Positions 1 to 6,747 of a stretch of 6,964 nt of DNA are shown here, one piece after another. The notes beneath the pieces were generated by a model that saw only the letters and a list, made by a program, of their open reading frames with translations, was not told where the DNA came from and ran no database searches. Source of the DNA: JALYUA01 sp038329555. GTDB taxonomy: Bacteria > Acidobacteriota > Thermoanaerobaculia > UBA5066 > Gp7-AA6. Numbering within the stretch: the first letter of the stretch is position 1; every line of letters begins with the position of its first letter. The position numbers and the translations under genes were made by a program. The stretch lies in assembly GCA_038329555.1 (NCBI GenBank), contig JBBQNC010000205.1, positions 1-6,964 on the forward strand. Direction: 5' to 3'.

Positions 1-1
1 G

Positions 2-715
2 GACCTCCTGATCGTGGCGGGCCTGGACCTGGAGATCGGGTATCTGCCTCCGATGATCGATCAGAGCCGCAACGAAAAGATCCATCCGGGCGGCCCGGGT
101 TATCTGGACGCGTCGCTCGGTTGCGACGTTCTGGAACGGCCGACCGGCGTCGTCACCCGCGCCATGGGAGACGTGCACCCATTCGGCAATCCTCATTACT
201 GGCTGGACCCGGACAACGGACGTGTCATCGCCCGCGCCGTGGCGAAAAAGCTGTCTGAGATCGATCCGAGCGGCGACGCCGAATACCGCGCGAACCTGGC
301 GGCGTTCGAGGCGAGGCTTTCCGAAGGGGACAAACGCTGGCGGGCGGCGCTGGCGCCCTATGCCGGAACGGAGCTCGTCACGTATCACAGATCCTGGCCG
401 AACTTCTTCAAGCACTTCCGTCTCGTGGCGGCCGACTACGTCGAGCCCAAGCCCGGTATCCCGCCGACGCCCTCACACACCGTCGAGCTCATCAATCTGA
501 TGCGGCACAAGAAGATCCCGTTGATCCTCATGGAGCCTTACTTCGACCGCAAGACGCCGGAACAGATCGCGGCGAAGGCCGGCGCCGAAGTGCTCGTCTT
601 CATCCCGTCCGTCGGAGGTGTGCCCGAGGCCAAGGATTACATCTCGCTGTTCGACTACGACGTCCGGCTGCTGGCAGAGAAGCTCGCGAAAAGGAAGAGT
701 CAGGCGGCGCCTTGA
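2..715 (+). CDS. Metal ABC transporter substrate-binding protein (ZnuA/TroA family), 5' partial
   Basis: Periplasmic metal-binding component of an ABC importer for Zn(II) or a similar divalent ion, which hands the metal to the membrane permease encoded just downstream. The gene enters from the left edge; the frame is open from base 2, so the GTG at 14 is an internal valine and not a start. About 237 residues remain, lacking the signal peptide and the first metal-ligand histidine. Visible family features are GDVHPFGNPHYWLDP (about residues 56-70 of the fragment), whose NPH histidine is the usual second ligand, and TYHRSWPNFF (about 127-136), with the third-ligand histidine typical of zinc-type rather than manganese-type proteins. 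ILMEPYFDRKTPE and FIPSVGG follow near the C-terminus. There is no His-rich loop in the part seen. The fourth ligand cannot be assigned safely. The TGA stop overlaps the TTG start of the permease gene. The family is clear; the exact metal is inferred. Confidence 0.93.
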   Translation, partial: DLLIVAGLDLEIGYLPPMIDQSRNEKIHPGGPGYLDASLGCDVLERPTGVVTRAMGDVHPFGNPHYWLDPDNGRVIARAVAKKLSEIDPSGDAEYRANLAAFEARLSEGDKRWRAALAPYAGTELVTYHRSWPNFFKHFRLVAADYVEPKPGIPPTPSHTVELINLMRHKKIPLILMEPYFDRKTPEQIAAKAGAEVLVFIPSVGGVPEAKDYISLFDYDVRLLAEKLAKRKSQAAP

Positions 716-1538
716 CCGTCTTCGAGCTGCTCCTGCCCGCCTTCGTCGCGAGCCTCATCCTGACGGGGATCCACGCCTATCTCGGCGTGCACGTGGTGGA
801 ACGAGGAGTCATCTTCGTGGACCTGTCGCTGGCCCAGATCGCCGCACTCGGCACAATGGTGGCGTATCTGGCCGGATACGACCTGCACAGCTCGATAGCT
901 TATCTCTCGTCGCTCGGCTTTACTTTCGCCGGTGCGGCCGTTTTTGCGGCTCTCGCGTGCATAGGCAGACCCGCATCCCGCAGGAAGCCATCATCGGGAT
1001 CGTCTACGCGGTCTCCGCGGCCGTCGCCATCCTTGTGATGTCCAAGGCAACGCAGGAAACCGAGCACCTGAAGGAAATGCTCGTGGGCAACATCCTTTCC
1101 GTCTCCTGGCCCGAGCTCGCCCGGACGGCGCTGCTTTACGCTCTCGTGGGCTTCTTCCACTATCGTCTCCGTAACCGGTTTCTTCTGATCTCCATGAATG
1201 AGGCGGAGGCGGAGCGCCGGGGCTGGAATATCCGATTCTGGGACTTTCTCTTCTACATCTCCTTCGGATTCGTCGTGACCTCTTCGGTCGCGATCGCCGG
1301 CGTCCTGCTCGTTTTCTGCTTTCTGATCGTCCCGGCCGTGACCGCGATGCTCTTCGCCGAGCGTCTCGGACCGCGTCTGATGATCGGATGGACGATGGGC
1401 GCCCTGGTTTCCGCGGCGGGCGTGACCGTCTCCTACCTGCTTGACCTTCCGACCGGCGCGACCATCGTCGGCACATTCGGGGCGGCGCTGCTCATTCTGG
1501 CGGGTGTCAGGCGTGCATTCCGCGGCTCGATCGCCTGA
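712..1538 (+). pseudogene. Metal ABC transporter permease (ABC-3/ZnuB family), frameshifted
   Basis: Inner-membrane channel subunit that would pair with the upstream binding protein. The start is TTG at 712, overlapping the upstream stop as TTGA; the protein then opens with MTVFELLLPAF, as expected for this family. A family-like sequence (IHAYLGVHVVERG, LSLAQIAALG) runs in the first frame to about residue 83, after which that frame degenerates and stops at 1036-1038. The family sequence resumes one frame back (positions divisible by 3) at RIPQEAIIGIVYAVS near 975 and continues to the TGA at 1536-1538, through helices such as VLLVFCFLIVPAVTAML. Restoring one base between about 940 and 968 would give 275 residues, a normal ABC-3 permease length with the usual series of hydrophobic helices. 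Everything on both sides of the break looks intact, so this is either a recent mutation or a sequencing/assembly error. As written, no full-length permease is made. Confidence 0.88.
940..968 (+). other. Frameshift site in the ABC permease gene
   Basis: The two halves of the permease are read in different frames and meet here. Upstream the frame reads AGAAVFAALACIGR; downstream, one frame back, it reads HRQTRIPQEA. Both frames are open across the interval, so the exact lesion cannot be placed by eye. The interval contains a run of five T (941-945), a common site for homopolymer length errors. However, family resemblance seems to follow the first frame beyond the T-run, which would favour a lost base at about 955-968. 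The needed correction is +1 base, or equivalently a -1 ribosomal shift. Confidence 0.8.
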
Positions 1539-1550
1539 AGATTGGACGAA

Positions 1551-2312
1551 CTACTGGACCGTTGGGCGGGCCCTGCGAGCACGATCGGAGGCCGAGACGA
1601 TTGCGAGCCACAGCCCGCACCCCGCGACGATGAAAAGCGAGAACCATTTGCCGTACATGCCTGCCGGCGAAAACCGTTCGGTGGCTGTACTTATGGCGTC
1701 GCTCGCCGGCAGGACTTCGGCCTCCGAGAACTCGTGGATCGAGTAGACCAGGATCTGCAGCGCAAACAAGAGGAGGAAGACCCCGGTCACTTGAAAGAAT
1801 CTCTTGAGGTTGACGCGATGTCCGAAGCGAGCCCAGACCCAGGAGATCACTCCCGCCGCCGCGAGTCCCATAAGCGAGCCGGCCAGGAATTCAGGGGCGT
1901 TCCGCACCTGGATCAGAATCATCGCCGCCTCCATACCCTCGCGCGTGACGACGAGGACGGTAAAGAGGAAAACGCCGACGACTGCTGTGAACCTCGAGGC
2001 GGCGGACGACGTCGTATTCACCCTGGCTTCGACGTCGCGACGCATCGTGGGCGCCATCTTCCAGACCTGAATCACGAAGCTGACCACCAGCACGATCGCG
2101 ACGATGCCGATGATTCCCTCCCACAAAGGCGACTGGTTCTGGCTGAGGAGATAACCGAGACCCCCGCTGAGCACGATCGAGACGCCGACGGCGACGTACA
2201 CCGTCGGCCGAAGCCAGTTCCTGCCGGCTTTTTCCAGGAACGCGAGAATCACCGCGACGCCGAGGAAAGCCTCGAATCCCTCGCGAAAGACGACGATGAA
2301 GGCCGGAATCAT
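1551..2312 (-). CDS. FTR1-family iron permease
   Basis: A 253-residue inner-membrane protein of the FTR1/EfeU family, which in characterised members carries iron into the cell. It has the two diagnostic glutamate motifs of the family: REGFE at residues 10-14 in the first helix and REGME at 124-128 in the fourth. Seven hydrophobic segments can be counted (about 2-27, 36-57, 66-84, 108-135, 142-162, 172-191 and 222-241), matching the family topology. The N-terminus MIPAFIVVFREGFE is canonical and supports the ATG at 2312-2310, preceded by a moderate ribosome-binding site (AAAGGG, rc of 2318-2323, spacer 5). It lies 103 bases after the czcA-like gene on the same strand, so it may be the last gene of that operon. 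No EfeO- or EfeB-like partner, cytochrome or multicopper oxidase is visible in the window. The gene ends with TAG, 12 bases from the stop of the convergent permease gene. Iron is the expected substrate by family; another metal is possible given the neighbours. Confidence 0.93.
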   Translation of the reverse strand: MIPAFIVVFREGFEAFLGVAVILAFLEKAGRNWLRPTVYVAVGVSIVLSGGLGYLLSQNQSPLWEGIIGIVAIVLVVSFVIQVWKMAPTMRRDVEARVNTTSSAASRFTAVVGVFLFTVLVVTREGMEAAMILIQVRNAPEFLAGSLMGLAAAGVISWVWARFGHRVNLKRFFQVTGVFLLLFALQILVYSIHEFSEAEVLPASDAISTATERFSPAGMYGKWFSLFIVAGCGLWLAIVSASDRARRARPTVQ

Positions 2313-2415
2313 GCTCGCCCTTTCGATGAGGTGAACTCCGCCGCGGCAAGCCGGGGTCGCGAAAACGGGATTGAGCTCACCATGACGAGCACCGCCGGCC
2401 TTTCACGAAGCGCGC
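2313..2415. other. Intergenic gap between czcA-like gene and FTR1 gene
   Basis: This is the only sizeable non-coding stretch in the window. On the transcribed minus strand I see no convincing -35/-10 promoter pair, no Fur-like or MerR-like palindrome and no U-tracted terminator. A 7-bp hairpin (CGAAGCG/CGCTTCG, 2406-2425) straddles the czcA stop codon but is not followed by a T-run on the minus strand. Read-through from the efflux genes into FTR1 therefore seems the simplest reading, although a weak promoter cannot be excluded by eye. Confidence 0.5.
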
Positions 2416-5400
2416 TCACGCTTCGCGCCCGTTTGAACGCGAGCCGGTGAAAGTGACGCGGCGAGCCCGCAACCATTCGGTGACGGTCGGCCAACGCCGT
2501 TCGAGCCACAGGTAGACCACCGGCAGGACGATAAGGGTCAACAGGGTGGACGTGATCAGCCCGCCGATGACGACGGTGGCGAGCGGGCGCTGAATCTCGG
2601 AGCCGGGACTCGTCGAAACCGCCATGGGAATGAAGCCGACGGCGGCGACGAGAGCGGTCATGAGATTGGAACGGAGTCGCGCTTGAGCCCCCTCACGAAC
2701 GGCCGAGTCCAGGCTCTTTCCACCTGCCCGCAACTGGTTCATGTGGGCGACGAGCACGACACCGTTCAGCACGGCGACCCCGAAGAGCGCGATGAAGCCG
2801 ACCGAAGCGCTCAGGTTCAGATTCAGCCCTCGCAGCCAGAGCGCTGCGATTCCTCCCACGAGCGCGAAAGGCACGTTCAGCATCACGAGAAGGGCCTGCC
2901 GGGCATTTCCGAAACTCCCGTAGAGGAACGCGATGATGAGGAGCAGGACGAGCGGCACGATGAACGTCAGGCGTTTCATGGCGCGCTCCTGGTTTTCGAA
3001 CTGTCCACCGTACGTGACGAAGTATCCGTCCGGCAGGGAGACGCGCTGCTTGACGGCGCGCTGGACCTCCGCCGCGAATCCGCCGAGATCGCGACCCCGA
3101 ACGTTGCTCTGTACGATCACCATTCGTTCCCCGTCCTGATGGTTGATGACCTCCGGGGCCTCGACGGTGCGAACGCGAGCCAGCTCCGTGAGCGGGATTC
3201 GTCCGCCCGAAGTGGTATTGACGAGAAGGCGCCCGATCGCCTCCGGGGTCCCGCGATACGCCTCGGCGAGCCGCACGATGATCGGGAAGCGCTTGCGTCC
3301 TTCGATGACTTCGCTCGCCTCGACCCCGCCGATTCCGGCTTGCACGGCGTCCCGTACGTCGGCGATGTCCAAGCCATAACGTGCCATCGCCGGTCGATCC
3401 AGTTCGAGCTCCACCTGCATCGCGCCGGCGCTCACGTCCACAGAGACATCCGCCGCGCCGCGGACTCCGGCGATCACATCCCGGACCTCAGCGGCTTTCT
3501 TCTGCAGGATCGCGAGATCGTCGCCGAATACCTTGACGCCGAGCTCCGTGCGCACGCCGGAAATCGCTTCATCGAGACGCATGGCCATCGGCGCGGTGAA
3601 GTTGTAATCGAGGCCGGGGACCTGCGAGAGGGCACGATCCATCTTCTGAATGAGCTCCTCCTGGGATCGCGCACGCCACTCTCGTTTCGGCTTCAGAAGC
3701 ACGTACACGTCCCCGGCGTAGAGACCCATCGTTTCCGTCGCGAGCTCCGGGCGCCCCATCTTCGTGACGATGCTTCGCACTTCGGGAAACTTCAAGAGGG
3801 TGCTCTCAACCTCCTTGGCGATTGCCATCCCCTGCGGAAGGGACGTGCTCGGTAGCCGGCGCGTCTCGATGAGCATCGAGCCTTCGTCGAGCTTCGGCAT
3901 GAACTCGGTTCCGAGGAACCCCACGGAAGCAAGCGAGATGGCGAGGAGCACGACGGCTCCGATCACGACCGTCGCTCCATGCGACAGAGCCCAGCCGAGT
4001 GCCTGGTCGTAGCGCCGCCGGAGCGCATCGAACCAGCGTGCCGGCTTCTCCTCGACCTCACGAAGGAGAAACGAAGCACCGACCGGGACGAAACAGAGCG
4101 CGAGGAAGAGCGAACCGAGCACCGCCACGCAGACGGTGAAGGCCATCGGCGTGAACATGCGGCCCTCGAGACCCTGCAGCGTGAAGATGGGGAGATAGAC
4201 GGCGATGATGATGAGAACACCGAAGAGAATCGGCCGGCCGACTTCGATCGAGGCCTGCCTGATGATCTCCCGTCGATGTTCTGACGTCGTTTGCTCGGAG
4301 TGTCCAAGACGGCGAACAAAATTCTCGACCATGACGACCGCCGCGTCGACGATCAGGCCGAAATCGAGCGCTCCGAGGCTCATGAGGTTTGCCGACACGC
4401 CGAAGCGCTTCATCAGAAGGAACGCAAAGAGCATCGACAGGGGTATGACCGAAACGGTCAGGAGCGAAGCGCGCGCATTCCGCAGGAAGAGAAACAAAAT
4501 CAAGGCGACCAGAAGCGCGCCTTCGAGCAGGTTCGTGTAGACCGTCCGGGTCGTTCGATCGACGACCTCGCCCTGGTTGTAGAAAGGTCGAATCGCGACT
4601 CCCGGCGGGAGAAGGGGCGTTATCTCTCTCAGGCGATCCTCGACCCGTGAGACGACTTCCCTTCCGTTGGCGCCCTTCAGCATGACGATCATTCCCGACA
4701 GCGTCTCGCCTTTGGCATCTCGCGAAACGGCTCCCTCGCGCGGCATGGGGCCGATCTGAACCTCCGCGACGTCGTGAACGTGGATCGGTGTGCCCCCCGC
4801 GCGCGTGGCCGCAACCACGTTTCCGATGTCCTCCGCAGTGGTCAGCCGCCCGAGACCTCGGACCGTGAAGCGCTCTCCGCGCGTCTCGATATACCCCGCT
4901 CCGAAGTTGCCGTTGTTGTTTGCGACCGCCGTTTGGATTTCATGGAGCGTGAGGCCGTAACCCGCGAGCTTGTTGGGATCGGCCAGCACCTGGAACTGCT
5001 GCACCATGCCCCCCCAGGAGTTCACGTCCGCAACCCCCGGGATCGTGCGAAGCATCGGACGGATCGTGTACTCCTGCAGGTTTCGCAGTTCCATGAGAGA
5101 GGCGGTCTTCGATTCGACGAGATACTGGAACACCTCGCCCATCGGTGTCGCCGGAGGGCCGAGCGTCGGCAGATATCCGGCCGGCAGGCTCGCGGCCGCA
5201 TCCTGCATGCGCTGCTGGACTTGGGCCCGCGCAAAGTACATGTCGACGTCGTCTTCGTAGGAAACGGTGACGACCGAGATCCCGGCCTTCGAGATGGAAC
5301 GAGCCCCCGTCGTCCGGGGGAGGCCCATCATGGCGGTCTCCATGGGATAACTGACCAGGTTTTCGACCTCCTCGGGCGAGAGTCCCGGAGCGACGGTGAT

Positions 5401-5547
5401 CACCTGGACCTGGTTCGGAGTGAGATCGGGAAAGGCATCGACGTTGATGTTCATGAGCGCCCAGCCGCCGGCGACGACCAGGAGGAAAACGAGCGCGAGT
5501 ACGGCTACGCGGTAGCGGAGCGCGGCGGTGATCAATCGTTCGATCAA
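2416..5547 (-). CDS. czcA: Heavy-metal efflux RND transporter, CzcA type
   Basis: A 1043-residue proton-driven inner-membrane pump, the usual size for the heavy-metal (HAE/HME) RND family, which expels metal ions through a tripartite complex. Twelve membrane helices can be laid out: one near 11-31, six between about 336 and 545 and five between about 860 and 1014, with two large periplasmic loops between. Helix 4 has ALDFGLIVDAAVVMVEN, with D395, D401 and E408 spaced exactly like D402/D408/E415 of CzcA, the acidic triad of divalent-metal pumps. GTEFMPKLDEG (546-556) and MRLDEAISGVR (656-666) are also CzcA-like; the latter lacks the methionine expected of Cu(I)/Ag(I) CusA pumps. MTALVAAVGFIPMA (963-976) is a conserved RND segment. 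The start is TTG at 5547-5545, directly after the in-frame TGA of the adaptor gene, with AAGGAGGG five bases upstream, and MIERLI is a typical N-terminus. Zn/Co/Cd/Ni specificity is inferred, not shown. Confidence 0.95.
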   Translation of the reverse strand: MIERLITAALRYRVAVLALVFLLVVAGGWALMNINVDAFPDLTPNQVQVITVAPGLSPEEVENLVSYPMETAMMGLPRTTGARSISKAGISVVTVSYEDDVDMYFARAQVQQRMQDAAASLPAGYLPTLGPPATPMGEVFQYLVESKTASLMELRNLQEYTIRPMLRTIPGVADVNSWGGMVQQFQVLADPNKLAGYGLTLHEIQTAVANNNGNFGAGYIETRGERFTVRGLGRLTTAEDIGNVVAATRAGGTPIHVHDVAEVQIGPMPREGAVSRDAKGETLSGMIVMLKGANGREVVSRVEDRLREITPLLPPGVAIRPFYNQGEVVDRTTRTVYTNLLEGALLVALILFLFLRNARASLLTVSVIPLSMLFAFLLMKRFGVSANLMSLGALDFGLIVDAAVVMVENFVRRLGHSEQTTSEHRREIIRQASIEVGRPILFGVLIIIAVYLPIFTLQGLEGRMFTPMAFTVCVAVLGSLFLALCFVPVGASFLLREVEEKPARWFDALRRRYDQALGWALSHGATVVIGAVVLLAISLASVGFLGTEFMPKLDEGSMLIETRRLPSTSLPQGMAIAKEVESTLLKFPEVRSIVTKMGRPELATETMGLYAGDVYVLLKPKREWRARSQEELIQKMDRALSQVPGLDYNFTAPMAMRLDEAISGVRTELGVKVFGDDLAILQKKAAEVRDVIAGVRGAADVSVDVSAGAMQVELELDRPAMARYGLDIADVRDAVQAGIGGVEASEVIEGRKRFPIIVRLAEAYRGTPEAIGRLLVNTTSGGRIPLTELARVRTVEAPEVINHQDGERMVIVQSNVRGRDLGGFAAEVQRAVKQRVSLPDGYFVTYGGQFENQERAMKRLTFIVPLVLLLIIAFLYGSFGNARQALLVMLNVPFALVGGIAALWLRGLNLNLSASVGFIALFGVAVLNGVVLVAHMNQLRAGGKSLDSAVREGAQARLRSNLMTALVAAVGFIPMAVSTSPGSEIQRPLATVVIGGLITSTLLTLIVLPVVYLWLERRWPTVTEWLRARRVTFTGSRSNGREA

Positions 5548-6747
5548 TCAGCCCTCCTTGACGATTCTCGAGCGTTCGAGCTGGGACTTGACGGCGAAGG
5601 CTCCTTCCGTCACGACGACTTCCCCCGGTCGCAACCCTCGTGTCACGAGGGCCCTCCCGTCGCGTCTGCCGCCGATCTCGATGTTCCGGCGTTCGAACTC
5701 GGCGCCGCCTCCTTCTCGCGGCCTCGCGACGAAGACGACAGGAATCCGATCGACGAGCACGATGGCGTTCTCGGAGACCGCGGCCGCGGGGCGCGAACTC
5801 CCGATTTCGAGTGAAACCGTGGCGAACATCTGCGGTCGCAGGGTGCCGGCGGCATTCGCGACCGCCGCGCGGACCGGGAGGCGCCTCGTTTCAGGATCCA
5901 GGGCCCCTCCGACATTCTCGATGCGCGCCTCGAAGGTTTTCGCCGGAAATGCGGGAACCGTGAACCGGACTCGATCGCCCACGCGCAACGCCGCAGCGGC
6001 CCGGTCCGAGGCCGAAGCTTCGAGCCACAGAGTTCGCGCGTCCGTGACGCTCACGAGGGGCGCGCCGGGTTCCACCACGGCTCCGGGCGCCGCCTCGCGA
6101 CGGAGAACGACCCCATCCAGGGGTGACCGGATCGTGATCTCGCCGTCGGCGCTGGAGCTCGCATTCAAATGAGTGAGTGCAGTCCGGGCGCGTTGCTCCT
6201 CCGCTCGCGCCTGCTCGAGTCCAGCGCGAGCGGCGTCCTCGTCCGCGCGCGCCCGCTCGACCTCCTGCTGGGCGGCCGCCTTGATCGCCAGGAGCCGCTC
6301 CGCCCTCTCGCGCGCCGTTCGAGCGTACGTGAATGCCGTGGTCCGGGAAGGCAATTCCGCCCTGGCCTTGTCGTATTCGGCACGCGCCGCGCTCGCCTGG
6401 GCGCTCTGAAGCGTGACCAGCAGCTCCCCCCGGCGCACCCGGTCCCCGAGACGAACATGCACGCGGAGGATGCGGGCTTGCGCCGGGGCGCCCAAATGCG
6501 ACGTATGGTCTTCGTCCGGAACGAGCTGACCGGGCATCTCGTCGGTCTCAACGACGCTCGTGGACTCGGCCGGGCTCCAGCGGACCCCCCCGTGCGTGAT
6601 CTGCTCGGCCGTGAATACGACAATCTGGGAAGAGCCGCTCGCTCGAGACGGCTCGGTGGCGTCGCTCTTCCCCTTCGTGCATGACAGGGCTGCGAACGCG
6701 AGGACGACGGCGGCGCAACATGCAAATAGCGTCACGGGTCGCTTCAC
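5548..6747 (-). CDS. czcB: RND efflux periplasmic adaptor, CzcB type (putative lipoprotein)
   Basis: A 399-residue membrane-fusion protein that bridges the inner-membrane pump and the outer-membrane channel. The N-terminus is a hydrophobic signal followed by AALSC; Cys23 is a plausible, slightly non-canonical lipobox cysteine, so the protein is probably lipid-anchored. The two lipoyl half-domains lie at about 87-114 (ARILRVHVRLGDRVRRGELL) and 203-236 (ITIRSPLDGVVLRREAAPG). They flank an Ala/Arg/Glu-rich helical hairpin (about 115-198). A beta-barrel follows (about 237-316, including WLEASASDRAAAALRVGDRV), then a membrane-proximal domain to the C-terminus (GLRPGEVVVTEGAFAVKSQL). No His- or Met-rich metal-binding extension is present. 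The start is GTG at 6747-6745, overlapping the outer-membrane gene stop as GTGA and preceded by a near-perfect AAAGGAGGTGA site. The TGA stop abuts the TTG of the pump gene. The family is certain; the metal is inferred from the pump. Confidence 0.94.
   Translation of the reverse strand: MKRPVTLFACCAAVVLAFAALSCTKGKSDATEPSRASGSSQIVVFTAEQITHGGVRWSPAESTSVVETDEMPGQLVPDEDHTSHLGAPAQARILRVHVRLGDRVRRGELLVTLQSAQASAARAEYDKARAELPSRTTAFTYARTARERAERLLAIKAAAQQEVERARADEDAARAGLEQARAEEQRARTALTHLNASSSADGEITIRSPLDGVVLRREAAPGAVVEPGAPLVSVTDARTLWLEASASDRAAAALRVGDRVRFTVPAFPAKTFEARIENVGGALDPETRRLPVRAAVANAAGTLRPQMFATVSLEIGSSRPAAAVSENAIVLVDRIPVVFVARPREGGGAEFERRNIEIGGRRDGRALVTRGLRPGEVVVTEGAFAVKSQLERSRIVKEG
5552..5559 (-). 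promoter_or_regulatory. Ribosome-binding site for czcA-like gene, inside the adaptor gene's last codons
   Basis: On the minus strand this reads AAGGAGGG, with GGAGG five bases before the TTG start at 5547. It is encoded by the final Lys-Glu-Gly codons of the adaptor, just before its TGA. Because that TGA is in frame with and adjacent to the TTG, no upstream start is possible, so the site supports a TTG start. Confidence 0.85.

Noticed and set aside
618..959. Upstream part of the 306-codon frame that contains the permease C-terminal part
   Set aside because: Before about 960 this frame overlaps the binding-protein end and the permease N-terminus and gives Arg-rich nonsense. Only the part after the break is real coding sequence.
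2406..2425. Hairpin CGAAGCG/CGCTTCG at the end of the czcA-like gene as a terminator
   Set aside because: The stem is only 7 bp with a 6-base loop, overlaps the stop codon and has no T-run after it on the transcribed minus strand.
1542..2450. 302-codon open frame on the plus strand opposite the FTR1 gene
   Set aside because: It is a shadow of the FTR1 coding sequence: highly charged, low-complexity translation without domain features, while the minus strand encodes an unmistakable FTR1 protein.
2309..2509. Small 66-codon minus-strand frame between the czcA-like gene and FTR1
   Set aside because: Most of it overlaps the czcA-like C-terminus in another frame, its composition is Arg/Ala/Ser-rich, and it has no recognisable ribosome-binding site or family features.
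2683..3855. Long open frame (390 codons) on the plus strand opposite the czcA-like gene
   Set aside because: It is antisense to a clearly conserved RND pump in a GC-rich region, where opposite-strand frames commonly stay open. Its translation is rich in Arg, His, Asp and Glu and resembles no family I know.
4774..5814. 346-codon open frame on the plus strand spanning the czcA/czcB junction
   Set aside because: It is antisense to two well-supported genes and its composition is that of a reverse-frame artefact of GC-rich codons.
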